A stretch of 41,974 bases of DNA from Eubacteriales bacterium (GCA_029004515.1 JAQVYH010000011.1:1-41974); one strand, 5' to 3'. Counted from the stretch's first letter, positions 16,582-26,258 are shown. Numbers and translations are program-made. The notes: generated by a model not told the origin, from the letters alone.

Positions 16582-18135
16582 TTAATTCATATATTCTATA
16601 TAGTCCTTTATCATATTACTATAGTCTGCAAGGACGGGGGTTTTGTTATCATATAAATCATTTTCAAACGCCCACATAATTCCGTCGAGGTCATATTTTT
16701 TCATTCTGTCAAAGCACAACTGCATATTGGCAAGTGTTCCACCGCCTGTGTTCTCACCCATTATTTTGAGGTTATGCGGATTCTTCTTTGCATAGTATGC
16801 CATATAGTGAACAGGGGAGAAGTTATTGCTCTCGGATGGGATAGTCTGGTCATCGTTATAAGTCCATTCTGCATTGGCATCAATCCATGTGCAATATACA
16901 ATTACTTTTGGATTATCTAAGCCCATAATAAGCTTTTCAAAGTCAAAGCCCCTTTGCACTTCGCCATTTTTTTCAGGGGCGGTTGAGCCATTTAGGTTAA
17001 CAGCAATAGCCTTTTCTACCTGTCCTGTTCGTGTGCCCCATGATGGATAGAGCATTGCCATTTCACCGGTAAAATACTTTTCACAGGTGTCAATCTGCCA
17101 TGTCTGGTAGTTGAGGAGTGCGTCAAAATACCAATTTGTAAAGGCATATGCCTCTCCATTTGGCGATGGATTGCCAGGCTTCCAACCAACTGTGGGGCAT
17201 ACAGTAATTCCTTGTGGTAGTCCCGCTGTTTTGCCCTGTGCAATATCGTCAAATGCCCAATAGGAGTTGGTCTTACCATTAAATGTCGGATGAGGATATC
17301 CAATCTCGCCATATCGTGCAAGACCAAGACGCACAATGTCAAAATCACTGCCAAGCTCACTTGAAATATCCGCCATGTAGCTTTCAATCTTTTGCCTTAT
17401 TAGATTGTTAAACACAGCATTTATACAGGTATCACCGATTGTTGTTGTGGTGTATACATCCCCATACTGATTTTTATATCGACTGTTTGCATAATTATAA
17501 ATCCAATCGGGGGTGTACTGTGTGCCAAGCCCAAGCATTACCTTGTAGCCAAGGCTTCTCATATTTTCAAGTTCTTCTTTTTTACGATTGATATATGATG
17601 TGTTCTTTTGACCCTCGGAGATATAAAAGCTATTCCATGAAAGCTCTAATAGGACTGTATTCATTCCTGCATCAAGGTTTGCGGCGTAATGGTCAGCACT
17701 GCTTTGAAGCGCACCAAATACCAAAGGACGATTGTCTTGGCGATATATGGTTTTGGATGGCACTATGCCGACATTGCTATTTTTACCCCACACCATAACC
17801 TTGATAGAGGTTGCTTCAGGCAGATTTGTGGTATTATATGTATTGCGTACCTCGGTTGTAGCATAAGGACTTATGCTGCCATGTGTAAGCTGAATGTCAA
17901 AAAGGGTGTCCCCGTTGTAAATAGCGGTAACAATGATTATCCCGTCTTCAACTGATGACGGATTGCTTGCTGTAACCGATGCAGTTACAATGCTATCTGC
18001 CGAAAAGGTTTCGATTTTACCGCCAACAGCATTGGCAAAGTCGTTTATAGTGATTGACAGCTCATCTCGTGCATAAACAGGGCAGAGGGGGAGGACAATG
18101 CAAATTGCAAGTAGTAAACATAGTAGCTTTTTCAT
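16582..18135 (-). CDS. Secreted putative glycoside hydrolase, TIM-barrel-like, family unassigned
   Basis: 517 aa starting at ATG 18135 (MKKLLCLLLAICIVLPLCPVYA signal peptide), with GGAGATGG upstream. Residues ~25-125 form a beta-sandwich ending IKVMVWGKNSNVGIVPS, like modules in two other secreted proteins here. The remainder reads as a (beta/alpha)8 hydrolase: NTVLLELSWNSFY, GYKVMLGLG, FDIVRLGLARYGEIGYP, GEMAMLYPSWGTR, VIVYCTWIDANAEW and GIMWAFENDLYDN. The glutamate in RYGEIGYP and an acidic residue in a later strand are candidate catalytic residues by analogy with clan GH-A and GH42-like enzymes. I cannot assign a GH family. It lies downstream of the GH3 gene but is separated by a terminator. 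Confidence 0.72.
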   Translation of the reverse strand: MKKLLCLLLAICIVLPLCPVYARDELSITINDFANAVGGKIETFSADSIVTASVTASNPSSVEDGIIIVTAIYNGDTLFDIQLTHGSISPYATTEVRNTYNTTNLPEATSIKVMVWGKNSNVGIVPSKTIYRQDNRPLVFGALQSSADHYAANLDAGMNTVLLELSWNSFYISEGQKNTSYINRKKEELENMRSLGYKVMLGLGTQYTPDWIYNYANSRYKNQYGDVYTTTTIGDTCINAVFNNLIRQKIESYMADISSELGSDFDIVRLGLARYGEIGYPHPTFNGKTNSYWAFDDIAQGKTAGLPQGITVCPTVGWKPGNPSPNGEAYAFTNWYFDALLNYQTWQIDTCEKYFTGEMAMLYPSWGTRTGQVEKAIAVNLNGSTAPEKNGEVQRGFDFEKLIMGLDNPKVIVYCTWIDANAEWTYNDDQTIPSESNNFSPVHYMAYYAKKNPHNLKIMGENTGGGTLANMQLCFDRMKKYDLDGIMWAFENDLYDNKTPVLADYSNMIKDYIEYMN

Positions 18136-18154
18136 TATTACCATCTCCATTAAT

Positions 18155-18195
18155 AAAAAAGTAGGACTTGAGCCTACAGGATATAGGTCAAGTCC
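18155..18195 (-). terminator. Terminator after the GH3 lipoprotein gene
   Basis: Read on the minus strand, GGACTTGA (18195-18188) and TCAAGTCC (18171-18164) form an 8-bp stem. The loop has a further CTA/TAG pairing, and a T6 run follows. It lies between the GH3 stop and the start of the 517-aa protein. Confidence 0.82.
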
Positions 18196-18205
18196 CCGTT
18201 GGGTT

Positions 18206-20008
18206 TTATTCTTCGGTATTTTCAGTCATTGCTTCCGTTTCTTCGGTATCCTCAATCGGTTGCGTGTCCGCTTCGGATTCTTCCTCAACATCAGGTGTTT
18301 CAGTGATGATTATTTCTGCATCAAGATTTACAGGAAGTACACCTGAGACCCCATATTCACCCTTGAGCACAGCGGCGATACCTCTAATAGATGATGGGAC
18401 ACCACTATACGCACAAAGATAAGTTGAGCTATTTAACACTCGGTTATCATAAGGTGATGCAATTGAGATTATGATTGAGTTGGAATTTGCGCTCATAAGA
18501 CGCCTAATAAATGATGCATCGCTCTCGTTAAAGAACGCAGAACGGGATAGGATAACTACCCTCTTTGCTCCTTTTACTCCTTGCACGACAGCCTCGTTAT
18601 CAAATGTTTTTTTCTTAAGATTATATGTATAACCTTTTGCTCCTATAAGATTTGCAAGATACTGCGCAGCAGTTGTGTTTTTGCCATCTATACTGATTTG
18701 GTTGCTATCAGATACTACAACGCATTCTTCAAGATTTTCAATTGGGAGAAGCCCTTTGCTATCCTTAACCAGCGTTATACTCTCTCTTGCAATCTTATCG
18801 GCAAAGGCCTCATGTTCATCCTCTTTATATGTTGGAGGAGTATCCGCCCATTCATAAGTAGGATTTATATACTCAAAAAGGCCGTATCTATGCTTATAGT
18901 AAAGAACGCGATAAACCTTATCATATATATCTGCGTGTGATACGGAGCCATTCTTGATTCCTTGAAGTACTGCATTGTATGCATCGAGCTGTTTTTGCAG
19001 TGTGGTATCAGTTGTACCTGCGCCACCCATAACAACCATATCTGCACCGCTATCAAGTGCTGCAACTGCGGCATCACTTATTGAGTAGTTATTGGTGATA
19101 GCACCCATGCTTACGCTATCTGTTACGATAAGACCCTGAAAACCATATTCATCTCTTAATAAATCCTTAAGGAAATAATCGGAAATTGTTGCAGGCTCTC
19201 TTGTGTCATGTATGTTAGGATAGAGGATATGTGCTGTCATAATACCATCTACACCATTTCTTATTGCCCAATCAAAGGGGATAAGGTCGCTTGACTTAAG
19301 CTCGTCAATTGTTTTGTTGATGGTAACAAGACCGTTGTGCGTATCAGCACTTGTCCCGCCGTGGCCCGGATAATGCTTTGCACAGGCAAGTACTTGCTGC
19401 GCTTGTATACCCTTAATCATACCCTCTGAGAAGGATACAACCTTTGCAAAATCGTCACCATAAGAGCGAGTGCCGATAACGGGGTTTGCCGGGTTTGTAT
19501 TAATGTCAACATCAGGCGCAAAGTTCATATTGAAGCCTAGGTTTCTTAATTCTTCGCCCATATAGTTGCCAACAGTTTCTGCATTTTCGGGTTTGTTTGT
19601 TGCCGCTACTGCCATAGCGGATGTGAAGTATGTTGCACCGTCGGTTGCTCTTACAACTGAGCCGCCCTCTTGGTCAATAGCAATAAATGCAGGCGCCTGG
19701 GTGTTTGCAATTATCTCCTGCTGAAGAGCCTTGTTAAGATCAAAGGTCTGCTGTCTGTCAGTTATATTGTCATTATAAAGAATGATATTTCCTGCGCGTG
19801 TTTTGGATAGGAAATTCTGTACATCAGGGGTAATTTTTTTACCCGGTATGCTGAAGATAAAAAGCTGTCCAACCTTTTCTTCAAGTGTCATGCCTGATAT
19901 TACATTTTCAATCTGCTCTTCGACAGTCAATTCCTTTTCGGTTATGCTACAAGAAGACGTTGAAATCATAATTAATAGAGCAAGAAAAAGTGCTATTGTT
20001 TTTTTCAA
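18206..20008 (-). CDS. GH3 beta-N-acetylhexosaminidase/glycosidase lipoprotein (NagZ-like)
   Basis: Glycoside hydrolase family 3 enzyme of about 600 aa. It has a signal peptide and likely lipidation Cys at residue 20 (ISTSSC), so it should be anchored outside the membrane. The (beta/alpha)8 domain includes IAIDQEGGSVVRA, FAPDVDINTNP and the NagZ-type loop KHYPGHGGTSADTHNG with its His-Asp pair. The nucleophile Asp is in IVTDSVSMGAI. A second alpha/beta domain and an acidic C-terminal tail follow. The start is TTG at 20008, with GGGAG 8 bp upstream; in-frame ATG further upstream has no ribosome-binding site. The NagZ loop suggests N-acetylglucosaminide substrates such as cell-wall or chitin-derived material, though other GH3 activities are possible. 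Confidence 0.9.
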   Translation of the reverse strand: MKKTIALFLALLIMISTSSCSITEKELTVEEQIENVISGMTLEEKVGQLFIFSIPGKKITPDVQNFLSKTRAGNIILYNDNITDRQQTFDLNKALQQEIIANTQAPAFIAIDQEGGSVVRATDGATYFTSAMAVAATNKPENAETVGNYMGEELRNLGFNMNFAPDVDINTNPANPVIGTRSYGDDFAKVVSFSEGMIKGIQAQQVLACAKHYPGHGGTSADTHNGLVTINKTIDELKSSDLIPFDWAIRNGVDGIMTAHILYPNIHDTREPATISDYFLKDLLRDEYGFQGLIVTDSVSMGAITNNYSISDAAVAALDSGADMVVMGGAGTTDTTLQKQLDAYNAVLQGIKNGSVSHADIYDKVYRVLYYKHRYGLFEYINPTYEWADTPPTYKEDEHEAFADKIARESITLVKDSKGLLPIENLEECVVVSDSNQISIDGKNTTAAQYLANLIGAKGYTYNLKKKTFDNEAVVQGVKGAKRVVILSRSAFFNESDASFIRRLMSANSNSIIISIASPYDNRVLNSSTYLCAYSGVPSSIRGIAAVLKGEYGVSGVLPVNLDAEIIITETPDVEEESEADTQPIEDTEETEAMTENTEE

Positions 20009-20041
20009 GTACTTCACTCCCCACATAATATGTATATCCAG

Positions 20042-20047
20042 ATTATA
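20042..20047 (-). promoter_or_regulatory. Extended -10 promoter upstream of the GH3 gene
   Basis: TATAAT on the minus strand is preceded by TGG, giving an extended -10 (TGnTATAAT); no good -35 is seen at 17 bp. It would allow expression independent of the upstream SDR gene. Confidence 0.5.
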
Positions 20048-20102
20048 CCATATAGATTTATACAATTGGACAAAGTGCGATTTATTTAAAATAATCGTAA
20101 TA

Positions 20103-20822
20103 TTAGTTAATTACAATGCCGCCATTAGGGCTTATAATTTGCCCTGTGATAAAGTCGCTACCCGTTGATGCAAGGAACAGCATTACCTGTGCAATATCAT
20201 CAGGAGTGCCGATTCTGCAAAGAGGGGTTTCCTCCTTAAGCTCGTCCAACGCCTCTTTAGTAAGAGCTATGTTCATCTCTGTTCCAATAACCCCCGGTGC
20301 AATGCAGTTTACTGTTATTCCTGATGGACCAAGCTCTTTTGCAAGAGCTTTTGTAAAGCCCTCAACCGCTGACTTAGATGCGGAGTAATGCACTTCGCAC
20401 GATGCTCCAACCGTTCCCCAAATGGACGAGACGTTTATTATCTTGCCCTGCTTCTCATGAACCATCATTGGAACAGCCTGTTTGCAGATGTTGAACATTC
20501 CCTTAACATTTACATCAAACATCCTGTCCCATTCAGCTTCGGTGATGTCGGTAAATAGTTTTTGCTGGGCAATCCCGGCATTGTTGATTACTACATCAAG
20601 CTTGCCGTATCTGTCTTTGATTAGCTCAAACATTTTCTCAACACTTTTGCTATCTCCTACGTCTGCCTGAATCACATCACCGCCTGTAAGGTCTGCAACC
20701 TCATCTGCCGCTTGACGATTCTGGTTATAATTTATAATTACCTTGTAGCCTTCTTTTGCAAAAAGCATTGCCGCCGCTCTGCCGATTCCTCGTGATCCGC
20801 CTGTTATAAGAACTGTTTTCAT
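20103..20822 (-). CDS. fabG: SDR-family 3-oxoacyl-ACP reductase-like enzyme
   Basis: NAD(P)H-dependent short-chain dehydrogenase of 239 aa. The nucleotide-binding motif is TGGSRGIGRA (residues 7-16), the NNAG motif spans 80-83, and the catalytic residues are S133 (NVSSIWG), Y146 and K150 (YSASK). The sequence most resembles FabG, which reduces 3-oxoacyl-ACP in fatty acid synthesis. No other fab genes are adjacent, so it may act on another carbonyl substrate. A CAGGAG site precedes the ATG, and the lipoprotein gene lies 20 bp upstream, so the two are probably co-transcribed. Confidence 0.88.
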   Translation of the reverse strand: MKTVLITGGSRGIGRAAAMLFAKEGYKVIINYNQNRQAADEVADLTGGDVIQADVGDSKSVEKMFELIKDRYGKLDVVINNAGIAQQKLFTDITEAEWDRMFDVNVKGMFNICKQAVPMMVHEKQGKIINVSSIWGTVGASCEVHYSASKSAVEGFTKALAKELGPSGITVNCIAPGVIGTEMNIALTKEALDELKEETPLCRIGTPDDIAQVMLFLASTGSDFITGQIISPNGGIVIN

Positions 20823-20842
20823 ATTTTATCTCCTGTATAATT

Positions 20843-21424
20843 TTAGTCTACTGTGTTATCCTTAAGCTGAATGTGTGTGATAGTTGCTTCACTATTATAA
20901 TTATTAGATGTTATGATATACAGGTATGGTGCAGAGGTAGAATCGGTCTGCTTAGGATTTTTTATTATCTCTCCATCCTTATCAATACAGAAGGTCATTC
21001 TGAAAAATCCGATGTCTTTCTGCTCTTCTACAAAGTAGTCCTCTGCTTCGACCTCGGACTTGAATTTTTCTACGCTCATACCAATTTTTGAATCATTATA
21101 GCCTTTGAACTCTTCGCCCTTGACTGTTATCATATTAACAGTGTCTTTAAGGTATACAGTAATACCGTCATAGTGCATGGAGAACTCTCTTACTTCTTCA
21201 GGCTCACCCAGCTCTTTGATGACTGCATCCTTGCTGTCACCAATCGTGACAGTCTTATTGCCCTTTTTTATTGATAGGATTGAGTTTTCCTTTTTGGGTT
21301 GCTCGATCTCCTGTTGTGGGTTTTTTGTTCCAACTATTTCTTTATTGTCATTGCCCTTTTTGCTACACGCCCCAAGGGTGAATATAATAATCATTGCCAT
21401 AATAAAAGATAATAATTTCTTCAT
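20843..21424 (-). CDS. Lipoprotein of unknown function
   Basis: 193 aa with a signal peptide and lipobox (FTLGACSKKG), so predicted to be lipid-anchored on the outer face of the membrane. After a Lys/Glu-rich linker the segment KTVTIGDSKDAVIKELGEPEE resembles the SmpA/BLIP-like beta-alpha fold found in many small bacterial lipoproteins. A second similar segment follows (SKIGMSVEKFKSEV). An AAGGAG site and a consensus promoter lie upstream. It is first gene of a short operon with the SDR reductase. No specific function can be given. Confidence 0.85.
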   Translation of the reverse strand: MKKLLSFIMAMIIIFTLGACSKKGNDNKEIVGTKNPQQEIEQPKKENSILSIKKGNKTVTIGDSKDAVIKELGEPEEVREFSMHYDGITVYLKDTVNMITVKGEEFKGYNDSKIGMSVEKFKSEVEAEDYFVEEQKDIGFFRMTFCIDKDGEIIKNPKQTDSTSAPYLYIITSNNYNSEATITHIQLKDNTVD

Positions 21425-21449
21425 AATAAGTCAACTCCTTTTTATATTG

Positions 21450-21478
21450 ATTATACAACAATGCTGTGTGGTTTTCAA
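21450..21478 (-). promoter_or_regulatory. Sigma-A promoter of the lipoprotein-SDR operon
   Basis: On the minus strand TTGAAA (21478-21473) and TATAAT (21455-21450) are separated by 17 bp. It lies 26 bp upstream of the lipoprotein ATG. Confidence 0.85.
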
Positions 21479-21502
21479 TGCTTTGATTCAAAAATAATTT
21501 GG

Positions 21503-21531
21503 TTGCGCTAAATTGTAAGTTGTGCTAAAAT
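21503..21531 (+). promoter_or_regulatory. Promoter upstream of the DUF5054 remnant and GH5 gene
   Basis: TTGCGC (21503-21508) and TAAAAT (21526-21531) are separated by 17 bp. The region diverges from the lipoprotein promoter. With the first gene decayed, this promoter may now mainly serve the GH5 gene. Confidence 0.6.
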
Positions 21532-21573
21532 ATTGCTAGAATATTGTATATAAGATAATAGGGATTGATAGGT

Positions 21574-22223
21574 ATGAAAAAAGAGGTATTAGTAATTTTT
21601 AAAACCCATTTAGATATAGGGTTTACAGATTTCGCGGAAAATATAGTCGATAATTACCTTAATAAATTTATACCCAATGCGATAAAGGTTGGATATGAGT
21701 TAAAGGATAGCAATTCACCATTTGTAGGTACAACAGGCTCGTGGCTTATTAATAAGGCGCTTAAAGCTGATAACGCGGATGTTGTATCAAAGGCTATAGA
21801 GGATGGAGTAATTGCTTGGCACGGACTACCCTTTACAACTCATACAGAGCTGATGAATTAGGAGCTTTTCGAGTGCGGCTTAAAAAGCCATTGCGACTTC
21901 CTAATGCCTTCTGGCTTAAGCTTAAGGGAATGTATGAAGAGTGGGAGATCAACAAATTGGGAAGGTGGATTTCTCCGGATAGTATAGTTGGCAGTCCTTT
22001 GATTACAGCTATAGATAAGGGAATAAGAAATGATAGTGTAGAGATTACATCTCTTGATGCACTTCTTGTCGCCCCCTATGGACGCAGACTTCTTGATTAT
22101 GATTTATCTGTTAAGAAGCAAAATATGTATTTTAATCTGTATAATAATATTTGGAACACTAACTTTCCTATGTGGTATAGTGATGATTCTAAATTTAGAT
22201 TTATAATAAATAAGAGAGGATGA
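21574..22223 (+). pseudogene. DUF5054 (GH38-like) glycosidase remnant with internal deletion
   Basis: The 5' part (21574-21861) encodes MKKEVLVIFKTHLDIGFTDF through GLPFTTHTELMN, then a stop. This matches the N-terminus of DUF5054 proteins, whose HLDIGFTD segment resembles the GH38 metal site. The 3' part, in another frame up to 22223, encodes ELGAFRVRLKKPLRLPNAFW and ends NMYFNLYNNIWNTNFPMWYS, the family's C-terminus. Family members are roughly 650-700 aa by recollection; only ~220 residues remain, so most of the middle is gone. The junction is near 21850-21865. The stop overlaps the region just upstream of the GH5 gene. Confidence 0.8.
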
Positions 22224-22228
22224 GAATT

Positions 22229-25200
22229 ATGAAAAGATTATTGGCGTTTTTATTGTGCGTAGTTATGATTATTGGCATTGCACCTGTTGTGTATGCAGAT
22301 GTTGATGCCCCTGTTAATCTTTCTCGTCAGTTGGCAGTTAATGGTAATAAGATTGTGTATCTTGATGACCCTGATACAGCAGTAAGGCTTGCAGGTGTTA
22401 ATATACCCAGTCTTGAGTGGAGTGATAATGGAGAGCATATGTTTGAATCTCTCACCGAGGGATGTGATGGGTGGAATGCGAATGTCGTACGTCTGCCTGT
22501 AACTCCCTCAAGGTGGTTTAGTGAAACCACAGGTGCAAATTATCAGAATATAGTAAAGGAAATTATAGAGGGTATAACAGCAAGGGGCAAGTATATTATT
22601 ATTGATTGCCATACATATGTTATGCCAACACAGGATGTTTATGACTTCTGGATGGATGTGTGTGATAAATATGGTAACAATCCCGGTGTACTCTTTGGCC
22701 TTTGCAATGAGCCTCACGGCATTGTTGGTATGAATGAGGATGAAGGCAAGAGCCAATGGGAATTATGGCGCAACGGCGGTACAATCAAGATCAATGATCA
22801 GCCAACCCTTGGAATAGGTCATCAGCAGCTTGTTGAGGCAATCAGAGATAAGGGCGTGAAAAATATCCTTATCGCAGCAGGACTTAACTGGGGCTATAGC
22901 CTTGATGGTATCACAAAGGGCTATGCCCTTATAGACCAAGGCTCAGATGGTGATACAACCAAAACTGGTTTCGGTATTATGTACGATTCACATATTTACC
23001 CTTCAAAGGGTTTAAGGTCCTCATGGGATAAGGCATCAGGCGAGGTAAGAAAGATTGCACCTCTATTAATCGGTGAAATGGGATGGGACCCAAAGGATAA
23101 CGTAATCTCCAATGACACTAGTGTATATAACCTGTGGATGCCTGATCTTCTTGATTGGATTGATGATAAGGACGGCACATATGGTGCCCCTGCCAACTGG
23201 ACAGCATGGTGCTTCCATCCGGCGGCATCACCAAGAGTTATCACTTCTTGGAAGTATATCCCTACATATTTCAACGGTGTATATGTTAAGGAGCGTCTTT
23301 TAAGCTATCCTGATACAGGTTATTATAGTGACCGTGTCTATGAAAACACCTTTTCTCCTGATATGTTTACAAAATATACAGCTCTTACAAAGGGCATAGA
23401 AACAGGAAAGAAAGCTACTGTTACTAATGGCGCAGTTGACTTTAATTTCAAGAGAAGTGCAGATAGCCAATATGTTGGTTATAATATGCAGGTGCCATCT
23501 GATTGGTGCTTTGAGGGTTTGCAGACACTTGAGATGGACATAACGCCAAAGAGTACTGCCATTACCGGAGGGATGAATCTTGAGGTTGGCTTTGTAGGCT
23601 CGGATACAGAAATATGGGGTAAGACTATTGCCCTTCCTGATACTAATAAAATACGTGTTTCAATCGGTGTAGATGAGCTTAAAAATCTTGCTCCTGCTAT
23701 CAACGCTGATAATAAATTTACATATGGAATAATTGGTGTTTATGTTGGCGCAGCAAAGGCAGATACTCTTGTTAAGGGTGATGTGACAGTTGATAATATA
23801 AAGATTACTACATCTGCAAACCCGACCCGTCCAATGCCTGCACCATATATAAGACCAGAGAACAACCCACAATACCTTTTTGATAATGATTCTGAAACTT
23901 CAAAAATGATTGTTAAGAAGAATGATAATGGTCCTGGCTCTTCGCAGGGCGACTATTTCAAAACAACTATCGAAGATGGTGTTGGATACAATGGTACAAC
24001 AGGTATTCATGTAACATACAACAGAATAAATGGTATATGGGGCGGTTTTACACAGCTTAGCTATCCTGCAGGTAGTGATTTTGCTGATGCGGTGTATGCA
24101 TCCTTTATGCTAAAGGGCAATGGGGTTAGACAGCAGATGTCTATGAAAATTGGCACCGCCACAGCAACTATTGTCTTGGATGAAGGTGATACTGATTGGC
24201 ATCAATACACCGTCCGTCTTGCTCAGCTAGGATGTATGTCACCTGAGGATATTCAGTACTTTGAATTCCACGCAGACAGCAAGCTTGAATCCGAACTGTG
24301 GGCGGATAATATACAGGTTACCAAGGAGTACCCACAGGTTTTTGTAAGGGCTGAAAACCTTGTTTTTGAGAATGGATTTGAGGATGGCCTTGTTGGCTTT
24401 GAGGCAATCAATGGAGAGTCCAGCACCGTTAAGAGCGGATATTATGACGGAGGATTCAACAGCCAAAGAGCCTATAAACTTACATATAACAATGCAAATG
24501 ATGGCGGCGCTACCGCAAAACTTAAAATCCCAACCGATTGGGATGTAACAGGCACAGATGTATTTACATTTGATGCAAGGACATTGGGTGGCGAGCCTGC
24601 CCATATCGAGCTTGGACTACTTGATAAGGTCGGTGTCGCTGCATATACTGGTGAGAAACATACCCTTACAAGTGAGTGGCAAAGATTCATCGTACCGATT
24701 TATGATTACAAGCTAAATGATGTTGCTATAATAAATTCAAGAATAAGGGGTATGCATATTAAAGCTGATGCCCTTGGCACACAGGAGATTCTTATTGATA
24801 ATATTTCCTTCTCAAACTATATAGTGGAAGTGCCTGTTGCTAACTCGGTTAATTATATAAATACCTTTGATGATGATGTTTACGGAAGTTACACTTCTGT
24901 TGGAAATGATGCTACCAATTACATAAATGCGGCTGTTACCACGAATGTGGGATACAAGGACTCCACAGGTCTTGTGATTGATACAGTAGGTGCTCAGGGA
25001 ACTAACAGATATATTGATATAAAGGGACTTCCTGCTGATTGGGACTTTAGCAAGGCGAAGTATGCATCATTTATGGTGAAGGGCAATAACCCGGTGGTTA
25101 CAAGTGGATATCAAGTAAATGGCAACAGGTTCGTGATGGAATGGTATTATGATATGGAAAATGGTGATGGCAGTATAACATCAATTAAAACCGCCACTAT

Positions 25201-26221
25201 TAGTTTTGATGCTTATCGTGATATGTGGAGTAATATTATTACTCCTGTTGTTCCAAATACAACTAATAATGCATATCTTAAAGGGACGAACAGAATCAAG
25301 ATTTATTCAACCCAAAAGGTAAACGGTGGTATTATCCTTGATAACCTTGGATTTTATGATATGATTCCCAAAAGAGAGATTCCACAAGGGAAGACGGAGT
25401 TTATAGAAACTTTTGATAGCAGCGGTAATCTCTATGTTAGATTCCTGGGTGGATATTACTTAGATCAGGATAATTATCTTCATAAAAACGATGGCGGTGG
25501 TTATAAGCATTGGGGATTCACTCTCCAAAGTGCACATGTAAATCCTGGTGTACAGACTCCTGCAAATGGAACAGACTATGTTCAGGCGAGCCTGCCAATG
25601 TCATGGGAAATATTCAGAACAACTCATATGGTCTTTAAGGCAAGGCTTAATACCGGTTGGAAAGCGAAGAATTATGAAGAAATTTTCACGGCTCTTCCAG
25701 CTGGCGGACTTACCCAGACTACACTTACAGTATCACTTCTTGATGAGCAGCTAAAGGAATACTCTGCATCGGTCGAGCTGACAAGTCAAAAGTACGGTGA
25801 CTTCACAATTCCACTTAATACCTTTGAGGATAGTGAGGGGAACAAGGTCGACTTAACCAAGGTGAAGCATATCCGTTTGTATGCAGATGCAGACCTTACA
25901 CAGTCGGGCTTTAATTTGGACGATTTGGGCTTTATCACTGCAACTCCTGTTGTGACATCTCTTACTGCTACACCAAGTACGCTTGTAAAGGGTAATATGG
26001 AGATTAATTGCACCCTTGAGGACGCAGTATATGAGCTTACAATGTACGTCGCACTTTATAAGGGTAATACTCTTTGCGATTTGACAGCGGCTACATCGGT
26101 GGGCAATTCCATCACAGGTAACATAACGATTCCTGATAATCCTGAGGAATATAGACTTAAGGTATTTGTGTGGGATAGAGCGAATTTACTCCCCATAACT
26201 AATGGATACTTGGAACTATAA
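22229..26221 (+). CDS. Secreted multidomain GH5 glycoside hydrolase
   Basis: 1330 aa starting at ATG 22229, with AGAGAGGA 8 bp upstream. Order: signal peptide (residues 1-23, ending VVYADV); GH5 clan-A catalytic domain ~30-370 with VVRLPVTPSRWF, IIIDCHTY, acid/base E161 in FGLCNEPHG, YDSHIYP and nucleophile E283 in LIGEMGW. Five successive beta-sandwich modules follow, each closing with a D-N/D-I/L strand near residues 521, 692, 856, 1037 and 1230; they resemble carbohydrate-binding or jelly-roll modules. The last ~90 residues form an Ig-like module with KVFVWDRANLLPI. GH5 covers endoglucanases, mannanases, xyloglucanases and others; substrate is not deducible. No cell-wall anchor (LPXTG, SLH or dockerin) is seen. 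Confidence 0.87.
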   Translation: MKRLLAFLLCVVMIIGIAPVVYADVDAPVNLSRQLAVNGNKIVYLDDPDTAVRLAGVNIPSLEWSDNGEHMFESLTEGCDGWNANVVRLPVTPSRWFSETTGANYQNIVKEIIEGITARGKYIIIDCHTYVMPTQDVYDFWMDVCDKYGNNPGVLFGLCNEPHGIVGMNEDEGKSQWELWRNGGTIKINDQPTLGIGHQQLVEAIRDKGVKNILIAAGLNWGYSLDGITKGYALIDQGSDGDTTKTGFGIMYDSHIYPSKGLRSSWDKASGEVRKIAPLLIGEMGWDPKDNVISNDTSVYNLWMPDLLDWIDDKDGTYGAPANWTAWCFHPAASPRVITSWKYIPTYFNGVYVKERLLSYPDTGYYSDRVYENTFSPDMFTKYTALTKGIETGKKATVTNGAVDFNFKRSADSQYVGYNMQVPSDWCFEGLQTLEMDITPKSTAITGGMNLEVGFVGSDTEIWGKTIALPDTNKIRVSIGVDELKNLAPAINADNKFTYGIIGVYVGAAKADTLVKGDVTVDNIKITTSANPTRPMPAPYIRPENNPQYLFDNDSETSKMIVKKNDNGPGSSQGDYFKTTIEDGVGYNGTTGIHVTYNRINGIWGGFTQLSYPAGSDFADAVYASFMLKGNGVRQQMSMKIGTATATIVLDEGDTDWHQYTVRLAQLGCMSPEDIQYFEFHADSKLESELWADNIQVTKEYPQVFVRAENLVFENGFEDGLVGFEAINGESSTVKSGYYDGGFNSQRAYKLTYNNANDGGATAKLKIPTDWDVTGTDVFTFDARTLGGEPAHIELGLLDKVGVAAYTGEKHTLTSEWQRFIVPIYDYKLNDVAIINSRIRGMHIKADALGTQEILIDNISFSNYIVEVPVANSVNYINTFDDDVYGSYTSVGNDATNYINAAVTTNVGYKDSTGLVIDTVGAQGTNRYIDIKGLPADWDFSKAKYASFMVKGNNPVVTSGYQVNGNRFVMEWYYDMENGDGSITSIKTATISFDAYRDMWSNIITPVVPNTTNNAYLKGTNRIKIYSTQKVNGGIILDNLGFYDMIPKREIPQGKTEFIETFDSSGNLYVRFLGGYYLDQDNYLHKNDGGGYKHWGFTLQSAHVNPGVQTPANGTDYVQASLPMSWEIFRTTHMVFKARLNTGWKAKNYEEIFTALPAGGLTQTTLTVSLLDEQLKEYSASVELTSQKYGDFTIPLNTFEDSEGNKVDLTKVKHIRLYADADLTQSGFNLDDLGFITATPVVTSLTATPSTLVKGNMEINCTLEDAVYELTMYVALYKGNTLCDLTAATSVGNSITGNITIPDNPEEYRLKVFVWDRANLLPITNGYLEL

Positions 26222-26232
26222 GCGTAATAAAA

Positions 26233-26258
26233 GGGAAAGAAGTTAATTCTTCTTTCCC
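26233..26258. terminator. Terminator hairpin copy 1 (functional on minus strand)
   Basis: GGGAAAGAAG and CTTCTTTCCC form a perfect 10-bp stem around TTAATT. On the left an A4 run gives a U tract for minus-strand transcripts from the esterase gene side; on the right there is no T run. Confidence 0.75.
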
